A DNA stretch of 64,000 bases from Sphaerosporella brunnea (lineage: Eukaryota; Ascomycota; Pezizomycetes; Pezizales; Pyronemataceae), in assembly GCA_008704415.1 (NCBI GenBank), contig VXIS01000229.1, forward strand, positions 1 to 64,000, given 5' to 3'. Each line of letters opens with the position of its first letter. Positions within the stretch are counted from its first letter, which is position 1. A model generated the notes under the pieces. It worked only from the letters and a program-made list of their open reading frames with translations, did not search any database and was not told the origin of the DNA. Positions 23,549-35,884 of this stretch are shown here, one piece after another. The position numbers and the translations under genes are program-made.

Positions 23549-25417
23549 TTATGCCCGATTTCCTTCAAGCTCGTGCGCGCGCAGTTGAGAGAACCATGCA
23601 CAAGGGCTAAGTAAATCATTGTTGAGCCTCTCGGTTGAGGAAATGAAGTACCCCAGTGAAGTTAGGGTGTCGCGGTGTTTTGCTATCTGACCGCTCAACT
23701 CGTATGCCCTGGTCAGCCTGTAGAAAGTCAAGCTGAGCTCACAAAAGATCCTGCAAGTCTCCTCCGTGACCCCCTGCTCACGCAAGCGTTTGAATTCGGC
23801 ACACTGTACTTCCTTAACGCGACGAAGTAAGAGAATCGCGGGCTCCAACTCAGGCCCGTCGACGATGGCGTTTCTGATCATGCCGCTCGCTTCACGAAAC
23901 TCCGCGAATGCTTCGGGTAGGTTTTGGGAGGTATCTGGAGGTGTTAGTATTGCAACCTTCATTATAAGGTAAAAGAAGCCCGACTCACATGGCGTCCACT
24001 CTGCTGGAATATCACGAAGAAAAAACTCGGAATCCCGCCCACTAAAAAGGTTGCAATCAGCATCCGCTTTAGGCACTGATCGAGTGATACACTATGATTG
24101 TTTTTTTTTTCATACACTATCATTCGACTGCCAAAGTAACTTACTTCAAAAAACAAACACCAGGATGAGTGTCGAGCGGCTTGATGAGGTTGCAGCACTG
24201 AAGGAATCTGGCAAGCTCTAAAGAAGGGGACGTGTCCTTGGAGTGTGTTCCTGTAAGTGCATCCACAATACGGCGGGATGCCCTCTGAACGTGTTCATTC
24301 AGTTCCGAGTCCGTTCGCAAAACTCCGACCACATAGTTTTCCAACTGGCTCAGCTTCTTGTAGTCACCCGGGCCCACTAGCTTCCATTCCCGTGGGAACT
24401 TTACATCCAGCCGATAGTATGTAATCTCGCCTATGTTGTTGTTGCAGGCTGCCCTGACGAGCTCGGAAGCCTCCTCTGGGCTGGTGTACATTGTGCGCAG
24501 TTTCCGAAAGAGAGCCGTAAGGAACTTTAACCCGGCGAAGTCTGAAGTTTCGAGGCTGTCCTCCAAAGTGCCTGTCCCGACGTCTAAGAAGAGGACCTCC
24601 TTGCAATGCGGCGCCCAAAGCTTCTTCATCTCGAGATAGGTGATCCTTGCTGGGTTGTTTAGACTCCAAGCGGCGGCATCTGCCCAGTCCTTGTTGTTAT
24701 ATCGGTAGCTGGGGAAAATCGACGGAGCAGCGGTAGCTGCCATGATTGCGGCCTTTATAGTCCATCCAGCACCACCACCATCACTGCAACCGTATGTCCG
24801 AAGAAGTCTGATGACGAACCGCTCGTCTTCTATCTCGACTACGGGCATCAATCTTTCGATCATACAGTCAGTCGCGTTCGAATTTCACCACAGAAGTAGT
24901 CGTCCTTCCAGAAGGCACTTACACCTTACACGGCCCTGTTGCAGTCGACGGATCCGGAATGAGGGGTTCGTCTATATCAAGCCCCAATCCAGCAAGGACC
25001 TCATTGACAACTTTCTCCAGTCTTTTTTGGTTGAACTTATAAGGAAAAATCGCAGTTTCTGGTCTGTGGATCAAGGTTGAGAGCCAACGCCAGACGACTT
25101 TGAGCCATGAGGCACCGAAAATTTTCTCGGCAAGGTTCCTGTATGCTCGCTTGCACTCTCCGATCGTCATCTGGAGGCGTCCGAGCATGATTGCTATTAT
25201 CCTGCCTAAAGTTAGCGGCAGGCCGGTAAGGGCATGTGTTCCAGTGCTCATACGCCCCCGTCGATGTTCCGCAGATCAGTTTGAAGTATTGACAAGGCTT
25301 CAAGTCTTCCGAATACTCCACACCGAGCGGCCCCAGCAGTTGCTTGACTTGCTCCTCGACGGCATCTAACAGGCATAGACTAACAATCCCTTTCACCCCA
25401 CCTCCATCTGAAAGCAT
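23549..25417 (-). CDS. Patatin-like phospholipase, five exons
   Basis: Exons (minus strand) 25254-25417, 24923-25201, 24145-24852, 23989-24041 and 23549-23934 join in frame to 529 residues. Introns are 52, 70, 103, 54 bp, each with GT..AG ends; CTAAC-like branch sites are clear in several. The protein opens with DGGGVKG (patatin oxyanion glycine motif). GTSTG follows in exon 1 (nucleophile elbow GxSxG), then IIAIMLGRLQMT, and DVGTG in exon 3 supplies the catalytic Asp of the Ser-Asp dyad. It is a stand-alone lipid acyl hydrolase; no NB-ARC or TPR part follows the stop. The first ATG is used, but TGATGCTTTCAG just before the DGGG codons could be an acceptor for an undetected upstream exon. Confidence 0.82.
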
Positions 25418-26406
25418 CAAAAGTCAGCGTTCTTCTTCGGCCATGCTGCGGCAGCAGATGCGCTAAAAGGAGGTTGGTAGGTCTAACGTAAGTTCAAAAC
25501 CATCGGCGGTAGAAACGGAGGCAGCGCGGACATGTTGAATGGGTAGGTGCAAGTGATTTGAAAACTAGGGAGGGTTTCTGGTTGCCAAAGGCGTTGGGGG
25601 CAATAAGATCAGATGGACTCAAGATATACAGCTTGTGTCCCAGAAGCCTCTGCTATCGCTTTGGTGACGGGTATTGCATAGCCACGGCGAGGCTGTATCC
25701 ATTGCCAATGAGAAAGGTCCTTCGTACACCCTCTTTACTGAAATCTTGTCTGCGCATGGCCATTTTGGTTGGCGTTTCCGAAAGCTTATTTTGGGTGAGA
25801 AAGTCGGAGGGTGCAGCATGTCAGAAAATAAAGTGGATATCTACAGGTGCCAACCTGAGGGCCAATCACGCTAGCCAATATACGACATCATGTGTTCTCG
25901 TGAGGCTGCTTCTCGTTGTTGGTTGCGACGAAAGCGTTGACGAGCTTCCTAGCCTACTTTTCAATAGATCTAGAATGGAAACCAGAACCATCGTTTCACA
26001 GAAAAGATCCCCACCTTTGGGCGCAGTAATGATGTAGTCCAGAGGGCGTGCGTACTCGTCGAAATCGTCCGACACATAGCTCGCGGCTCCCGCGAGCGGT
26101 GGAAGTTGGCATGCAATGGTAATAAATCATAGATGCTCTGATATGCACATAAGAAAGTAAAGCAGCGATGAGGAATGTAGTTGAATGCTCTCAACACAGG
26201 TTCAGAACGAGGTGAGTAAAGTAAAGGGAGTTTGCTCTCGGCAACTGGAACCTGGACAACTGGCAACAACTCACGGCTGTCGGTAAACTACGATTGAATT
26301 TTATACTCGCGCCAAGTCGACATCCCACAGATAGCCCCTCATTTGGTATACTACATACCTACTCTGCTCTAGATGCACCAGTGAGAGAACATGCTCTAAC
26401 TATAGC
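25418..26406. other. Stretch upstream of the patatin gene
   Basis: About 1 kb. It contains the patatin promoter side and open frames (for example plus strand 25558-26037) that resemble no family and look like chance. No RNA gene or repeat seen. Confidence 0.45.
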
Positions 26407-26706
26407 CAGTGTTCCTAATAGCAGCCGCGGGCTGTTTGGGCGGCAGCCCACGTCGGGCTGGCTTCCAGCGGATGCAGGGATCATGCGCTATGGGGAATGG
26501 AGCAACAGCTACACAGAAACGCTCTTCCGTTTAAGACGTAACTAGGTCAAACTGATGGTTGCATGACAAGTTCACCTCAGTCGAAAGTGCTTGGCAGCCC
26601 GACAGCCCAACAGCCAGCCCGTCGTGATTTTGAGACAGCCGGGCTGTTGCCTTTTGGCAGCCCGCCCGCACAGCCGGGCTTTTTGGGCCGGCTATTAGGA
26701 ACACTG
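26407..26706. mobile_element. 300-bp non-autonomous hAT element (MITE)
   Basis: The 8-bp target duplication ACTATAGC lies at 26399-26406 and 26707-26714. The ends are CAGTGTTCCTAATAGC and its complement GCTATTAGGAACACTG. An 8-bp duplication and CAGTG-type ends are classical for hAT transposons. The interior is made of GC-rich subterminal repeats of the type CAGCCCGGCTGT, and there is no transposase reading frame. Confidence 0.88.
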
Positions 26707-26714
26707 ACTATAGC

Positions 26715-27669
26715 ATATATCAATCGGCTTTTTTATTGAAAGGTAAAACAAGCCTTCGGTTGCCGTTGCCGTCCACCTTCGCTTCGAAGCTTCGGTGAGT
26801 GGAATTTCCGGATGGATGGGGAAGAGAAACCTCATCATCACACAGCGTTTTAGTTAGGCGCAGAAAGGGGTATTCATCATGGACCGCGATTTGCTTGCTT
26901 TCCGAGATCGCCCCCAAAAAAACTAGAGTGGAGAAGAGTTGTCTGCAAGCTGCTTGCTGGCCATAAGCGCTGCGTCTGTTAGCGTAGGACAACGGCATGC
27001 ACAGTTTCTTTCCTGTCATGAAGAGCTCACCAGCTGAGTCGTTCATGGCATGAATTTAAGGTTGTCCAACATGACCTCTCCATGCCTAGAAGGGCCAATG
27101 GAAGTGGCTCATGTTTCTCGAGGAGTGCTTGGAAATCAAGGAGACATTTATTCCTACGGATTGAAGGAAACTCACCGACTTCTACGTAGGCTCTAGGTAG
27201 AATACCTCTGACGCACGAAACAATCAGAAAAGGCCGGCAGCTGAGATTTTCTTGGTCTGGCGATTTGCACTTTTCACCACTTCCACAACTTCGGGACGTC
27301 CAAACGGCCGCTTTCCTTAAACAAGACACCGTTGGAGCGCAACCCGGTTTGGTTCTTTCTACATCTCCACCTGTTGGGACTTGGTTCATTATTTCGACCA
27401 GTTTCTCGACGTCAGGCCTTGAGGTAATTCTACGCTATGATTAGGACTGCCTTCAGGCAACAAGAGTTGTGTTACTACCCGCGGCTTGGTCGGTTGATGA
27501 TCGCATGGATGCATGCAACATGATAAACAGATAGCCGATTGGTCCAAGGTAAGACAGGGTCTCCTTGCGGCAGTGCAGGGGCATGGATGTGAACCAGCCA
27601 ATGGTATTGCTTCCAGAGAGCTTCAGTTCGAGTACATAATACATTGATGAGTCAGCGTAGGCCGTCCAG
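26715..27669. other. Unassigned stretch with minus-strand open frames
   Basis: Minus-strand open frames at 26720-27046, 27027-27389 and 27389-27601 cover most of the stretch, but the peptides show no recognisable domain and no convincing splice joints. They may be a decayed gene interrupted by the LINE to the right. Confidence 0.35.
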
Positions 27670-27682
27670 ATGGCCAGCCTGT

Positions 27683-28663
27683 TTGTTTTAATCATATTGC
27701 ATTCGGCCGCTTGCGGCCATGGCATATCATATAGAGAAGAGAGACTGTGCTACCCCCCGGGATACAGAAGTCCCGCTACCGGGGCCTGCGGCTCTCTTAA
27801 GGAAAGAAAATCAAAAAGTACACAGAAAGGACTGTGTTTCACCCCCTCTTCAACCCCGCACGCCCGGAGCCCGCTGCTCCCTCTCCTTCCCCTTCCCCTT
27901 CTTCTCCTTCTTCTTTTCCCCCCCTATGGGCTTGCGAGGCCTGTGTGTCTTGGTGTTAGCGGCTTCGCCTATGAAAATGTTGATGCTCACACCACTGCCT
28001 CGAGCCACTTGGGCCCAGGACGGGACGCCCTTCCTTGTCGCGGCGCGGCCCGAGGGCCGCCTGCGTTTCTTCCTTTCGACCACCCTTCTTTCGCCTCGGT
28101 GTTATCGCGGGGGCGGGTCGGGTCTGGCACGTCTCGCTTGCCGGGTGTTGGCGTCACTCGGCCCTGCATGCTTTGAATGCATCAGGGAGGGGGGGGGGGG
28201 ACCTCCCGTGCGTGTTTCGTCGGCTTTTGCGTCGGGCTAGACGGCGTGAAGCGTTTGCGTTTCGATTTGTCAGCCGCAGGTCGTTGGCGTTTCCGTTGCG
28301 TCGCCGTTGCCGTTATTGTTGCCAGGACAGGCAGAACCGGAAGAGGCGTCTGGGTGTCTGTTTGGGCCACATATACCGTGTCGCTGTGGCTTGTGAAAAG
28401 AGCGAAGGCGACGCTTTTGTCTCGATCCTCTTGAAACGAGCCAGAAGCTCCTCGTTCTGCGCAGAGAGCTTGTCGACCGTTCCTTTCAGCTCAAGTACGA
28501 TCGTGACCAAACTGGCCATGCTGGTATCGTGTCCTTCCTTGAAGGCGTCGATGCGCCGTTCTAACATTTTTTCGATGTCTTCGAGATAGAGGACGCCCGA
28601 GTCCGCGTCCTGCATCTCCGCATCGTGCGCCACCGGGGCTGGAGGTGGGTTATGCACCTCCGA
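27683..28663 (-). mobile_element. Internally deleted Tad-like LINE
   Basis: The 13-bp target duplication atggccagcctgt lies at 27670-27682 and 28664-28676. Read on the minus strand, the element starts inside a coiled-coil, gag-like ORF1 (AEMQDADSGVLYLEDIEKML, 28657 downward). It runs through basic, Pro-rich remnants broken by frameshifts (KKRRRPSGRAATRKG), then passes straight to the LINE 3' end with the ggccgcaagcggcc motif near 27705-27720. ORF2 (endonuclease, reverse transcriptase, RNase H) is missing. It is either a deletion derivative or a non-autonomous family moved by the related LINE. Confidence 0.75.
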
Positions 28664-28676
28664 ATGGCCAGCCTGT

Positions 28677-31083
28677 ATGTAGAACCAAAAAAAAACTGCG
28701 GAGGGTGAAGCTTTCTCGAATTGGTGATTTGCACCTCAATAATTCCTCCTTCAAGTTTCAGCCATTCTAAATGCCTGCCACGAGAACACTCGGGTAGGAA
28801 AGAAAAACAAGGGGAGCGAACAGCACTACATTCCTATAATACCCGGCGTCCTGCAGCCAAGATCCTGAAAGTTGTGTGATCCGGCCTGGGCGTAATGACT
28901 CTTCTCCGCCATCTTCGGGGGTGTTTGGAAAATGATCATGTAAGCGTTATATGAGCATTATGCGTGAAAAACATCGTCACATAATGGTTATAATGTCTCG
29001 GAAATAAGCTCTACCACGCGACATGCTTTCTATTTTGACTATCCTAACCGTGTTTGGGAGTGCTTCATTACATAACCCACAGCCTCAAAACATCGTGCAC
29101 ATCACCAGCAGGCGACAACAGCGAGTGACTTCCTGTGTCTCGCGAGTGACGCAGTTGCACGATTCATCAGCCATCGCAGCGAGTTTTTCAACAAGCTATC
29201 CCTCTGCGACAAGCATGCTTCCGGCTTTGCGACATTTCCCAGTTACTTTTTTATGCATGATTTGGCCGTCTCTCGCTCTCCCCGTTTCTCCATCTATCTG
29301 CTGACTTTGCCCGATAGAAATGTATCAATTGCTGGTGTCGTCTCTGCTTTGGGGGGTTACAGGAGGCGAGGCATCAGTCGGGTACACGCCTCGACGGTGA
29401 TGTTGATGATGAAGAGATGGAGAGAACTAGTGCCTAGCGGGCACCACCGCCGCCGCGGGGTTGGATGCCCGCCGTGCGGCGAGGGATCTCAGGTTCAGAA
29501 GTTATAATAGTCTCCACGTTTTGCCAGGGCCCACAGGGCTATTAACGTGGCCAGTTGTGGCGCAATACTACGCGAGCAATAATATCTGTTGTGCGCGAGA
29601 ATTTGAGCGCCCCCTGCTCACCGCCGCAGAGGAAAGGGCACAGCTGGACTACCTATTTGGGCAATAGTCAGGAAGTAAGACAACCGTCCAGTCGCTGTTC
29701 ATACGATCGAGGCACTTGTTGACTGCGTGGAATTTCAATAGCGATGCCTTTCGATCGATTCCTCAAGCGTCCTAATAACAAAATGCCAACTTCAAAGGAC
29801 GATATCACTGCCAAATCCAATCCAAGTTGGACAACTGCTGTGTCCCCCGCATCGTTGAAGCACCCCAGCCATTACCAGCCTGGGTGGGTCGCAGTGATGG
29901 ACCAATGGACTTCATTACATAAGACTTCAGCGCGCTCTGCATTCGGCACTTTCAACACCGTACGCGAGCCGCTGGCCCACAGTGCCGAGAAAAGCTTGAA
30001 TACAGCGTAGGACCATAACTGCCGGTATTTGGTGGTACAAATGGCAAATGATCGGCTGACCGCCTCGAGGGTTAGGGGTGATACTGCATCGAACATGCAT
30101 CGAACACAAGTTTAGTGTCGCGCTTCGGCAACAGCTCAGGTACCAAGTAAGCTTAAAGCTTCCTCTAATGCTATAATCGCCCTTGCAACGTACAGCACAC
30201 CAAATGTATCAATCTGCTCGTCCAACTCTGTCCAGAATGTTGAGTTGTGATCGGCTTGTACCCCCTGCATTGGCTGCGAAACGAGGAACCATTCATTTCA
30301 AACCGGGCTTCAAGTTAGGTGGACGGGATTTTGCGAACCCAGTTAAAACGAACGATCCGGCTCTGTAGGCGAATATCAGCCAATGGGGGGAAAAAAAAAA
30401 AGCAAATGGCGAGGATGTGGTGTGCTTGTTAATAACGGGCTGATTCTGCATCACATGCTCCATTCCATCAATCTGCACTTTACTGTAGACGACACAAATG
30501 GCCTGCAGAGGAGCCTACAGCTAAAGATATTTTCCCGCTACCATGAAACACCAGGATAAGAAAGTGGCAAAGAATAGCGGGATCGATCACAAGCAAAATG
30601 GACATTGAGTTTCTAGAAGCTCTTGGCTACTATATCGCTCGGTACCGGTTTGTTGCAATCGACCGTTCTCGAAACGGACGTATGCGAGCTATCCAATCAC
30701 TAGCTTAATGGGCGCTTCGCTATGGGAGTTTTCCTCGTAGCGGAGCGGAGGTATGCACAGATCTGGAATGTTACATTACCCCCACACGTTCCTAGAAAGC
30801 AATTTCTACCTACCGAAAAACCCCATGGCGACAGGCTGTTACAACTTACATAGAGTACATAGAACTCTCAAAAACCCATGTTCTTGCAGGCTTGGGGGTG
30901 GAATCGGGGAGGATGCCGGGGGCTGTCTGTTGATACACATGAAACGGCATATCAGGTTACGTAGTCCCCCGCAAGCGAAAAAGAAACTGCCAGACTCTAA
31001 TATGAAGTATTCTATATAGCGAAGCTCCGCAGCCGATCGTCTCCAATGAATGCAAACTTTCTCGAATCCCCGGCGTGGGACGA
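28677..31083. other. Gene-poor stretch
   Basis: About 2.4 kb without a recognisable gene, RNA gene or terminal-repeat element. Short open frames only. The last few hundred bases are the 5' flank of the rhodopsin-like gene. Confidence 0.45.
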
Positions 31084-32225
31084 ATGAACTTCGACCTGCA
31101 CCGCCGGTCACTCGCAACAATGGTGGACGCAGTTGGGGTGACCGTGGCCCTCTGGGTGATGCAGGCGGCGAATCTCGTGCTCCTCGCCGGCCGCTTGTCC
31201 CTCCGCATCCGCCGTCACAAACAATCGCCGAAGCCTTCGGATTACCTGATGATTGTCAGCTTTCTATGCATCCTGACGCAAACAATCTCGTTAACCTACC
31301 TCAACGTCGACGAAGTTCGGTTTTTGAACGAACACCCTGATTTTCCTGAACACTTGGATCCCCTCTCGGTGCCAGTAGTGGGCTATAACCAAAAGAAGAG
31401 AACGTTGGCGCTGAAGGTTTTTTTTCCCCATCTTTTCCTGAGCTGTAACGACTCAGTGTGTTAATGGGGGGGAAATACAAGATTTTCTATGCCCTCACCT
31501 TTCCAAATCACCTCGCGCTCTGGTTCGCGAAAGCCACGCTTCTCTGCTTCTTCTACGAGATCTTCCCCGCCCGATTCCGAAAAGTCCTCCACGTCATATC
31601 CGCCATCCTAGCCGTTGCGTTCCTGGCCAACATTTTCGAGTCCCTCTTTTGGTGCTTCCCATTCAGATCGATGTGGGAGCCAGTCGAGGGCCACGGCCCG
31701 TCCGCCGGCTTTTGCGCGCAGAAGCTCGTGTCCGCCTACAACTCGGCGCAGTTCGGGGCGCACCTAAGCAGCACCGTCGTGGTGGTAATACTCCCAATGC
31801 TCCTCCTGCGATCGGTGGGGTCGGGACGGCCAGAGGCCGCGTTCGCGCTTTCGATCTTGGGCGTGGGCCTCTTGAGCATCGTGGCGAGCATTGCGACATT
31901 CGTCACGCTGCTGCGTATGCGAGTGTACATGCTGGACTTGAGCGTAAAGCATGCCGCCGTCCTCAGCACCCAGGCCGACCAGTGCGTCTTGTTCACGGCG
32001 GCTTGCGTGAGTGTGTTCAGGTTTCGGTATATGAATGCCGCCACCGCGATGAAGAGGAGCCCTAGTCAGGTCGAGGCGCTTGAGATGAGTACAAACCCAC
32101 CGGGACTTGTTATTGAGGTTGAGAGGAGTTGGAGCATTACTGTGGAGATTGTGGAGGCTTGGGGACATGGCTGGCGGGATCCGTGGATTATTCCCAATCA
32201 ACCAAATTCGCCACGGGAAGGCTGA
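31084..32225 (+). CDS. Fungal rhodopsin-domain integral membrane protein
   Basis: Two exons, 31084-31416 and 31482-32225, give 358 residues in frame. Several hydrophobic helices can be read (for example ALWVMQAANLVLLAG, YLMIVSFLCILTQTI, ILAVAFLANIFESLFWC, SSTVVVVILPMLLL, ILGVGLLSIVASIATFVTL). Their arrangement, with an ALTFPNHLALWFAKATLLCF helix and a charged C-terminal tail, is that of the large ascomycete family of seven-helix proteins related to PTH11-type receptors. The substrate or ligand is unknown. The intron has a weak GTTTTT donor and an unusual ACAAG acceptor. A CAG acceptor at 31456 would need a frame change, so the exact junction is uncertain. Plasma-membrane location is inferred. 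Confidence 0.75.
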
Positions 32226-32570
32226 GACGCTTCGGGTGAGAGGACAGCTCTATGTTTTTGCATCTGTATATAGTTACACTGAGAAGGCGATTAGAGGAAT
32301 TAGAGGAATTTTGGGATTGGCCTCCGGGAGAAGGCTCGAGAGTCGTCAAGAACGTTAAAAGTATTCCTTTTGCTGGAACAAACAAAGATTCCTGTCCATG
32401 AATTATGTACCCACACAGCAAAACCCGGCTACCCTGCAAGCTACACGGGCCGCGGCTTTGTGTGACGGCGGAATCCCGCATCCTGCAAGTTGCCGCCTCA
32501 ACACGTAATGTCAACAAAAACCTCCAACAGCTCACCGCCCGCGATCGACGGAGAGTAGGAAGTCAACATC
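32226..32570. other. Short intergenic spacer
   Basis: 345 bp between the rhodopsin-like gene and the putative glycosyltransferase gene; no feature seen other than AT-rich 3' and 5' flanks. Confidence 0.5.
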
Positions 32571-33623
32571 ATGGCTCGTCTATCGATCCGTCTAGCAGCT
32601 GTAATCGGTACGTATGCCCACCCCAAAATGTTCTATCTGCCGCCTGATCTGATCGAACAACACCAAGTCTTTGTCTCCACCTCTCTCCTCTTCCTCTCGG
32701 GCTACTTTCTGCAGCAACAATCGCTGCGAGCCCTCGAAGCGGCGATTGCACCGCGACATCCACCGCCTCCACCTCCCCGAAAACAGAAGCTCACGACGCA
32801 GCGCAACCGTGACGACACCACCCAACGGCTGCTCGCCCTCGGTCGCAAGAAGCGCCTAGCCTATGCCGCCTCCGTCAACAGCCAGCGCGACCTCTGTCAT
32901 GCCCTGATGCTCTTTGCCGACATAGCACAAGCGGGAAGCGATGCTGCCCGAATCCTTTACTACCCACGAGTCTGGGAGGACGAGAACGCACACACGGGCC
33001 GCACATGGAAGCGGCTGATGCGAGCAGCCGAGCTGGAATACGACGTTTTGTTACGACCGCTAGAGGGGAAGGTAGATGAGCGCACTGTGCTAACCGCCGC
33101 CTTTGCCGAGACCGGTTTTTCGCGAGTTGCGTGGCTGGACCATGGAGGCTCTCTGCTGCACAGTCTAGACGACCTACTGCTCTCGCTGCCTCCCGCGATA
33201 GTTGCGAAGCCCTGGCGGGCGGAGGGGCGGATGTGGATTTTGGAGCCGGCAGTGTCAGAGGCCGAGCGGTTGCTGGAGAGCGAGAAAAGCGTCCACGAGC
33301 TATATGCCGAGCACACACTGGTATTTCCTCAACATCCGTGGTTTTTGGAAACCGCCGAGTTCCGGAGGAGCGAGCATGCGGCGTATTTGAGGCCGGCGCA
33401 GACGTGGGAGCCCGTCGCGGTCCGCGATGCCGTCGCTTATCTTAGCTTCCGCGATCCCGAGGTGCCGATGCCGTGGACGCAGATTAGCGGCGGGGTGCTG
33501 GAGCGGGTTAGACCGAGAGATAGCAGCGATGCTGAAGTGTGGTGGATGCTTTATAGGAAATGGGAACGGTCTAGAGCTGACGTTTGTGGGTTGGACTTGG
33601 AGGCGCCGGAGAAGGCTATATAA
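32571..33623 (+). CDS. Putative GT8-like glycosyltransferase with altered DxD
   Basis: 350 residues in one exon. A hydrophobic segment near residues 33-48 (VFVSTSLLFLSGYFLQ) followed by a Pro/basic stretch suggests a type II Golgi membrane protein. The middle resembles fungal GT8-type nucleotide-sugar transferases: a first strand with LAYAASVNSQRDLCHALMLF, then ARILYYPRVW, a conserved RAAELEYDVLLRPLE, and AAFAETGFSRVAWLDHGGSL. The last stands where these enzymes have a metal-binding LDSD. Here the motif reads LDHGG, so catalysis may be lost or metal-independent. Assignment rests on fold-pattern resemblance only; sugar donor and acceptor are unknown. Confidence 0.5.
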   Translation: MARLSIRLAAVIGTYAHPKMFYLPPDLIEQHQVFVSTSLLFLSGYFLQQQSLRALEAAIAPRHPPPPPPRKQKLTTQRNRDDTTQRLLALGRKKRLAYAASVNSQRDLCHALMLFADIAQAGSDAARILYYPRVWEDENAHTGRTWKRLMRAAELEYDVLLRPLEGKVDERTVLTAAFAETGFSRVAWLDHGGSLLHSLDDLLLSLPPAIVAKPWRAEGRMWILEPAVSEAERLLESEKSVHELYAEHTLVFPQHPWFLETAEFRRSEHAAYLRPAQTWEPVAVRDAVAYLSFRDPEVPMPWTQISGGVLERVRPRDSSDAEVWWMLYRKWERSRADVCGLDLEAPEKAI

Positions 33624-35884
33624 TGGCTGCATTATTTTGATGCAATGTTTAAAGCTGTTTAGTCGCTTTTATCAGAGGGATTACTTTTCAACACTGGAAA
33701 GTGAGGGACGAGCCGTTTTTGCTGCCAAACTCGGTGCGAGGGTTTGATGGCGGGTGATTAAGATAGGCAGTTTTCTTGGTCACGTCGCGGTGTTGGTAAG
33801 TTACTATGTCGGCGGCCGAAGGAGCTCAATTATTCTCGACAACTCCATCATCAGTTTGCGAAGCAGGCCCTAGCCCTCCTGCTCCCCTCAGCGCTCTCCT
33901 CATGAAGCATCATGAGGCCCGGGTGGTATGCCGTGGTTACCGTGTATCTTTGCTGCTGCTGTTGATGTTGTGGTGATCATGCTCTCGGGAAGTGGAGGCT
34001 GTTGTTGCTGCGAAGCGCGGCGAGTGGATGGGCCAGAAGTATTAGGAGTTGTCAACAGGTCAGAAGTCTCGGACTTGGGAGAATGTTGTTAAAAAGGTGC
34101 CGTTAAATGCTGGTGGTGGTAAGGTTCTCAGGAAGGGTCGTGGTACATCGTAAAACGAGCTCCAACATGTGACGCATAACTCCAACTTGCCACATCGAAT
34201 TTCAGCAGCCTCCACAATAGCTCAATTCGGGGCTTTCTCAAGGATACAGCTGAATCCTTGAGCTTTTTGCATCGCAAGTTTCTGGAGTCATAGTGAAGCA
34301 CTCGCTACTGTTCCTTTTTGCTGGACGCGAACAAACTACAGCAGCGGAGATTCGAAGCATCTCGGTGGGCAGGTTTCTAGTCCAGCCGACAAAAATCTCC
34401 ACATTTCATCGATAGAGACTTTGAGCCCAGCCTCTATGTTCCATTCGAAAACGGCTTTTTTTACTTCGAGAATTCTCTCGATGCTTCACAACTAGGTAGC
34501 CTGCCAGCGCTTGCCCTGGATAGTTTTGGGTGAGTAGGCCTAGACAGCAGGAATGAGCGAGGAAGAATGTAGAGCTAGTTTTAGTTGTATACATGGATAG
34601 CAACTCGGAAGCCTGAAAGCTGACGGCAACTCCTAGTGCGCAAAGGCGAACACCTACACACAGCAAACACCATCAGTGCCTGCAGCTCGCCGCAGCTCCC
34701 ACTCGCCCTGATGACAATTGCACTGGAGCTACATGTGGACTGGGCAGTCCCTGTACAAACGCTGCTGGTTACACGGAATGCTCCAGCACCGCCGAACAAA
34801 CCGCTGCATAGAGTACCTGCCTCCCGAACCAGCTGTCGGCCGGGAGTCAGGCGCACAGTGAAGAGAATCGTCGGAGGGGGGGGGGGGGGAGCTATAGCAC
34901 CACCAGGATAGTCGAGCCGGCCGTGTACCCAGGTTCGGGCGATTGCGATTGCAGAGGCGTGAGTGACTACACAATGCTGCGGTTTTGCATAACTGACGGT
35001 CTCGGCCTCGTAGATCAGCTCGCAGCTCCACGGGGGGGGGGGGGGAATCACTAGCAGCAAGTAAGAGGAGGCCGTCCCTCTATCCCTCATCCCCCGCAGC
35101 ATCCCCAAGTCTTTTATCCAGTATCTATCTAGAAGGCTTTGGATCCCAATCCCCAGCTCCGGCTTCCCCACCATTTCCCAAGTCCAATCCAGCCAAACTT
35201 TGATAGAGTATCAACAGAGCATTCGTATGTCCGAGACCGCAAAACCAGCTCCCAGCACCTTGACCTCCACAACTAACTGGAACGTCAAGGGCCTCACACA
35301 AAAAATTCCTAGCTAGTGCTTACTCAGCAGCTGCACCAAGCATGCTAGCACGTGCGTAAGCCAGTTCGTGATATTTATCCAAAAAAACATCCACACACCT
35401 ACCACGTGCAAAAACAAACATTCATTAGCACACAACCCTCCATTCAATCAGTAGGTAAGCTCCCTCCCCAGGGCTGCTAGGTAGGTAGATGAAACCTAGA
35501 TTTAGACGCCGCAGTCTCTAACGCTGGAGCTTAGCACCACCATCCGCACCTACTTACAGCGATGTAGGCTGTGATGCCCCTTTCTCCAAACACTAGGTAG
35601 AGTAACCTCGGTGGTCAGAAAGAAGGCTTTATCCTACTGCTGATATCTCTGAAGTTGGAAAGTTGGAAGTTGCCGGTGGGGCGAGAAGTTGGTTGTGATG
35701 GAGGCAGAGGCGGCGTTTTGGGGTCCTTAGGTACGGCCGTCGAGTTACTGTAGGAGTAGCATTTCTAAATCCAGCACATTTATTTTGTGCGTCTATCCCC
35801 ATGCAATCGTAGCTTCTACTCATACAAGCCCTCGCAAAAGCCATCGAACAAAAAAAGAAAAAAAAAGTAACAAATAAAGCATTT
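33624..35884. other. Non-coding stretch with two long G runs
   Basis: No gene recognised. It contains a run of 13 G at about 34867-34879 and of 14 G at about 35032-35045, and CA/AG-rich segments. The right end is the 3' flank of ALG5. Confidence 0.5.

Noticed and set aside
27670..28589. Overlapping plus-strand frames of 168-184 residues
   Set aside because: They lie opposite the LINE ORF1 relic and have skewed composition typical of antisense frames.
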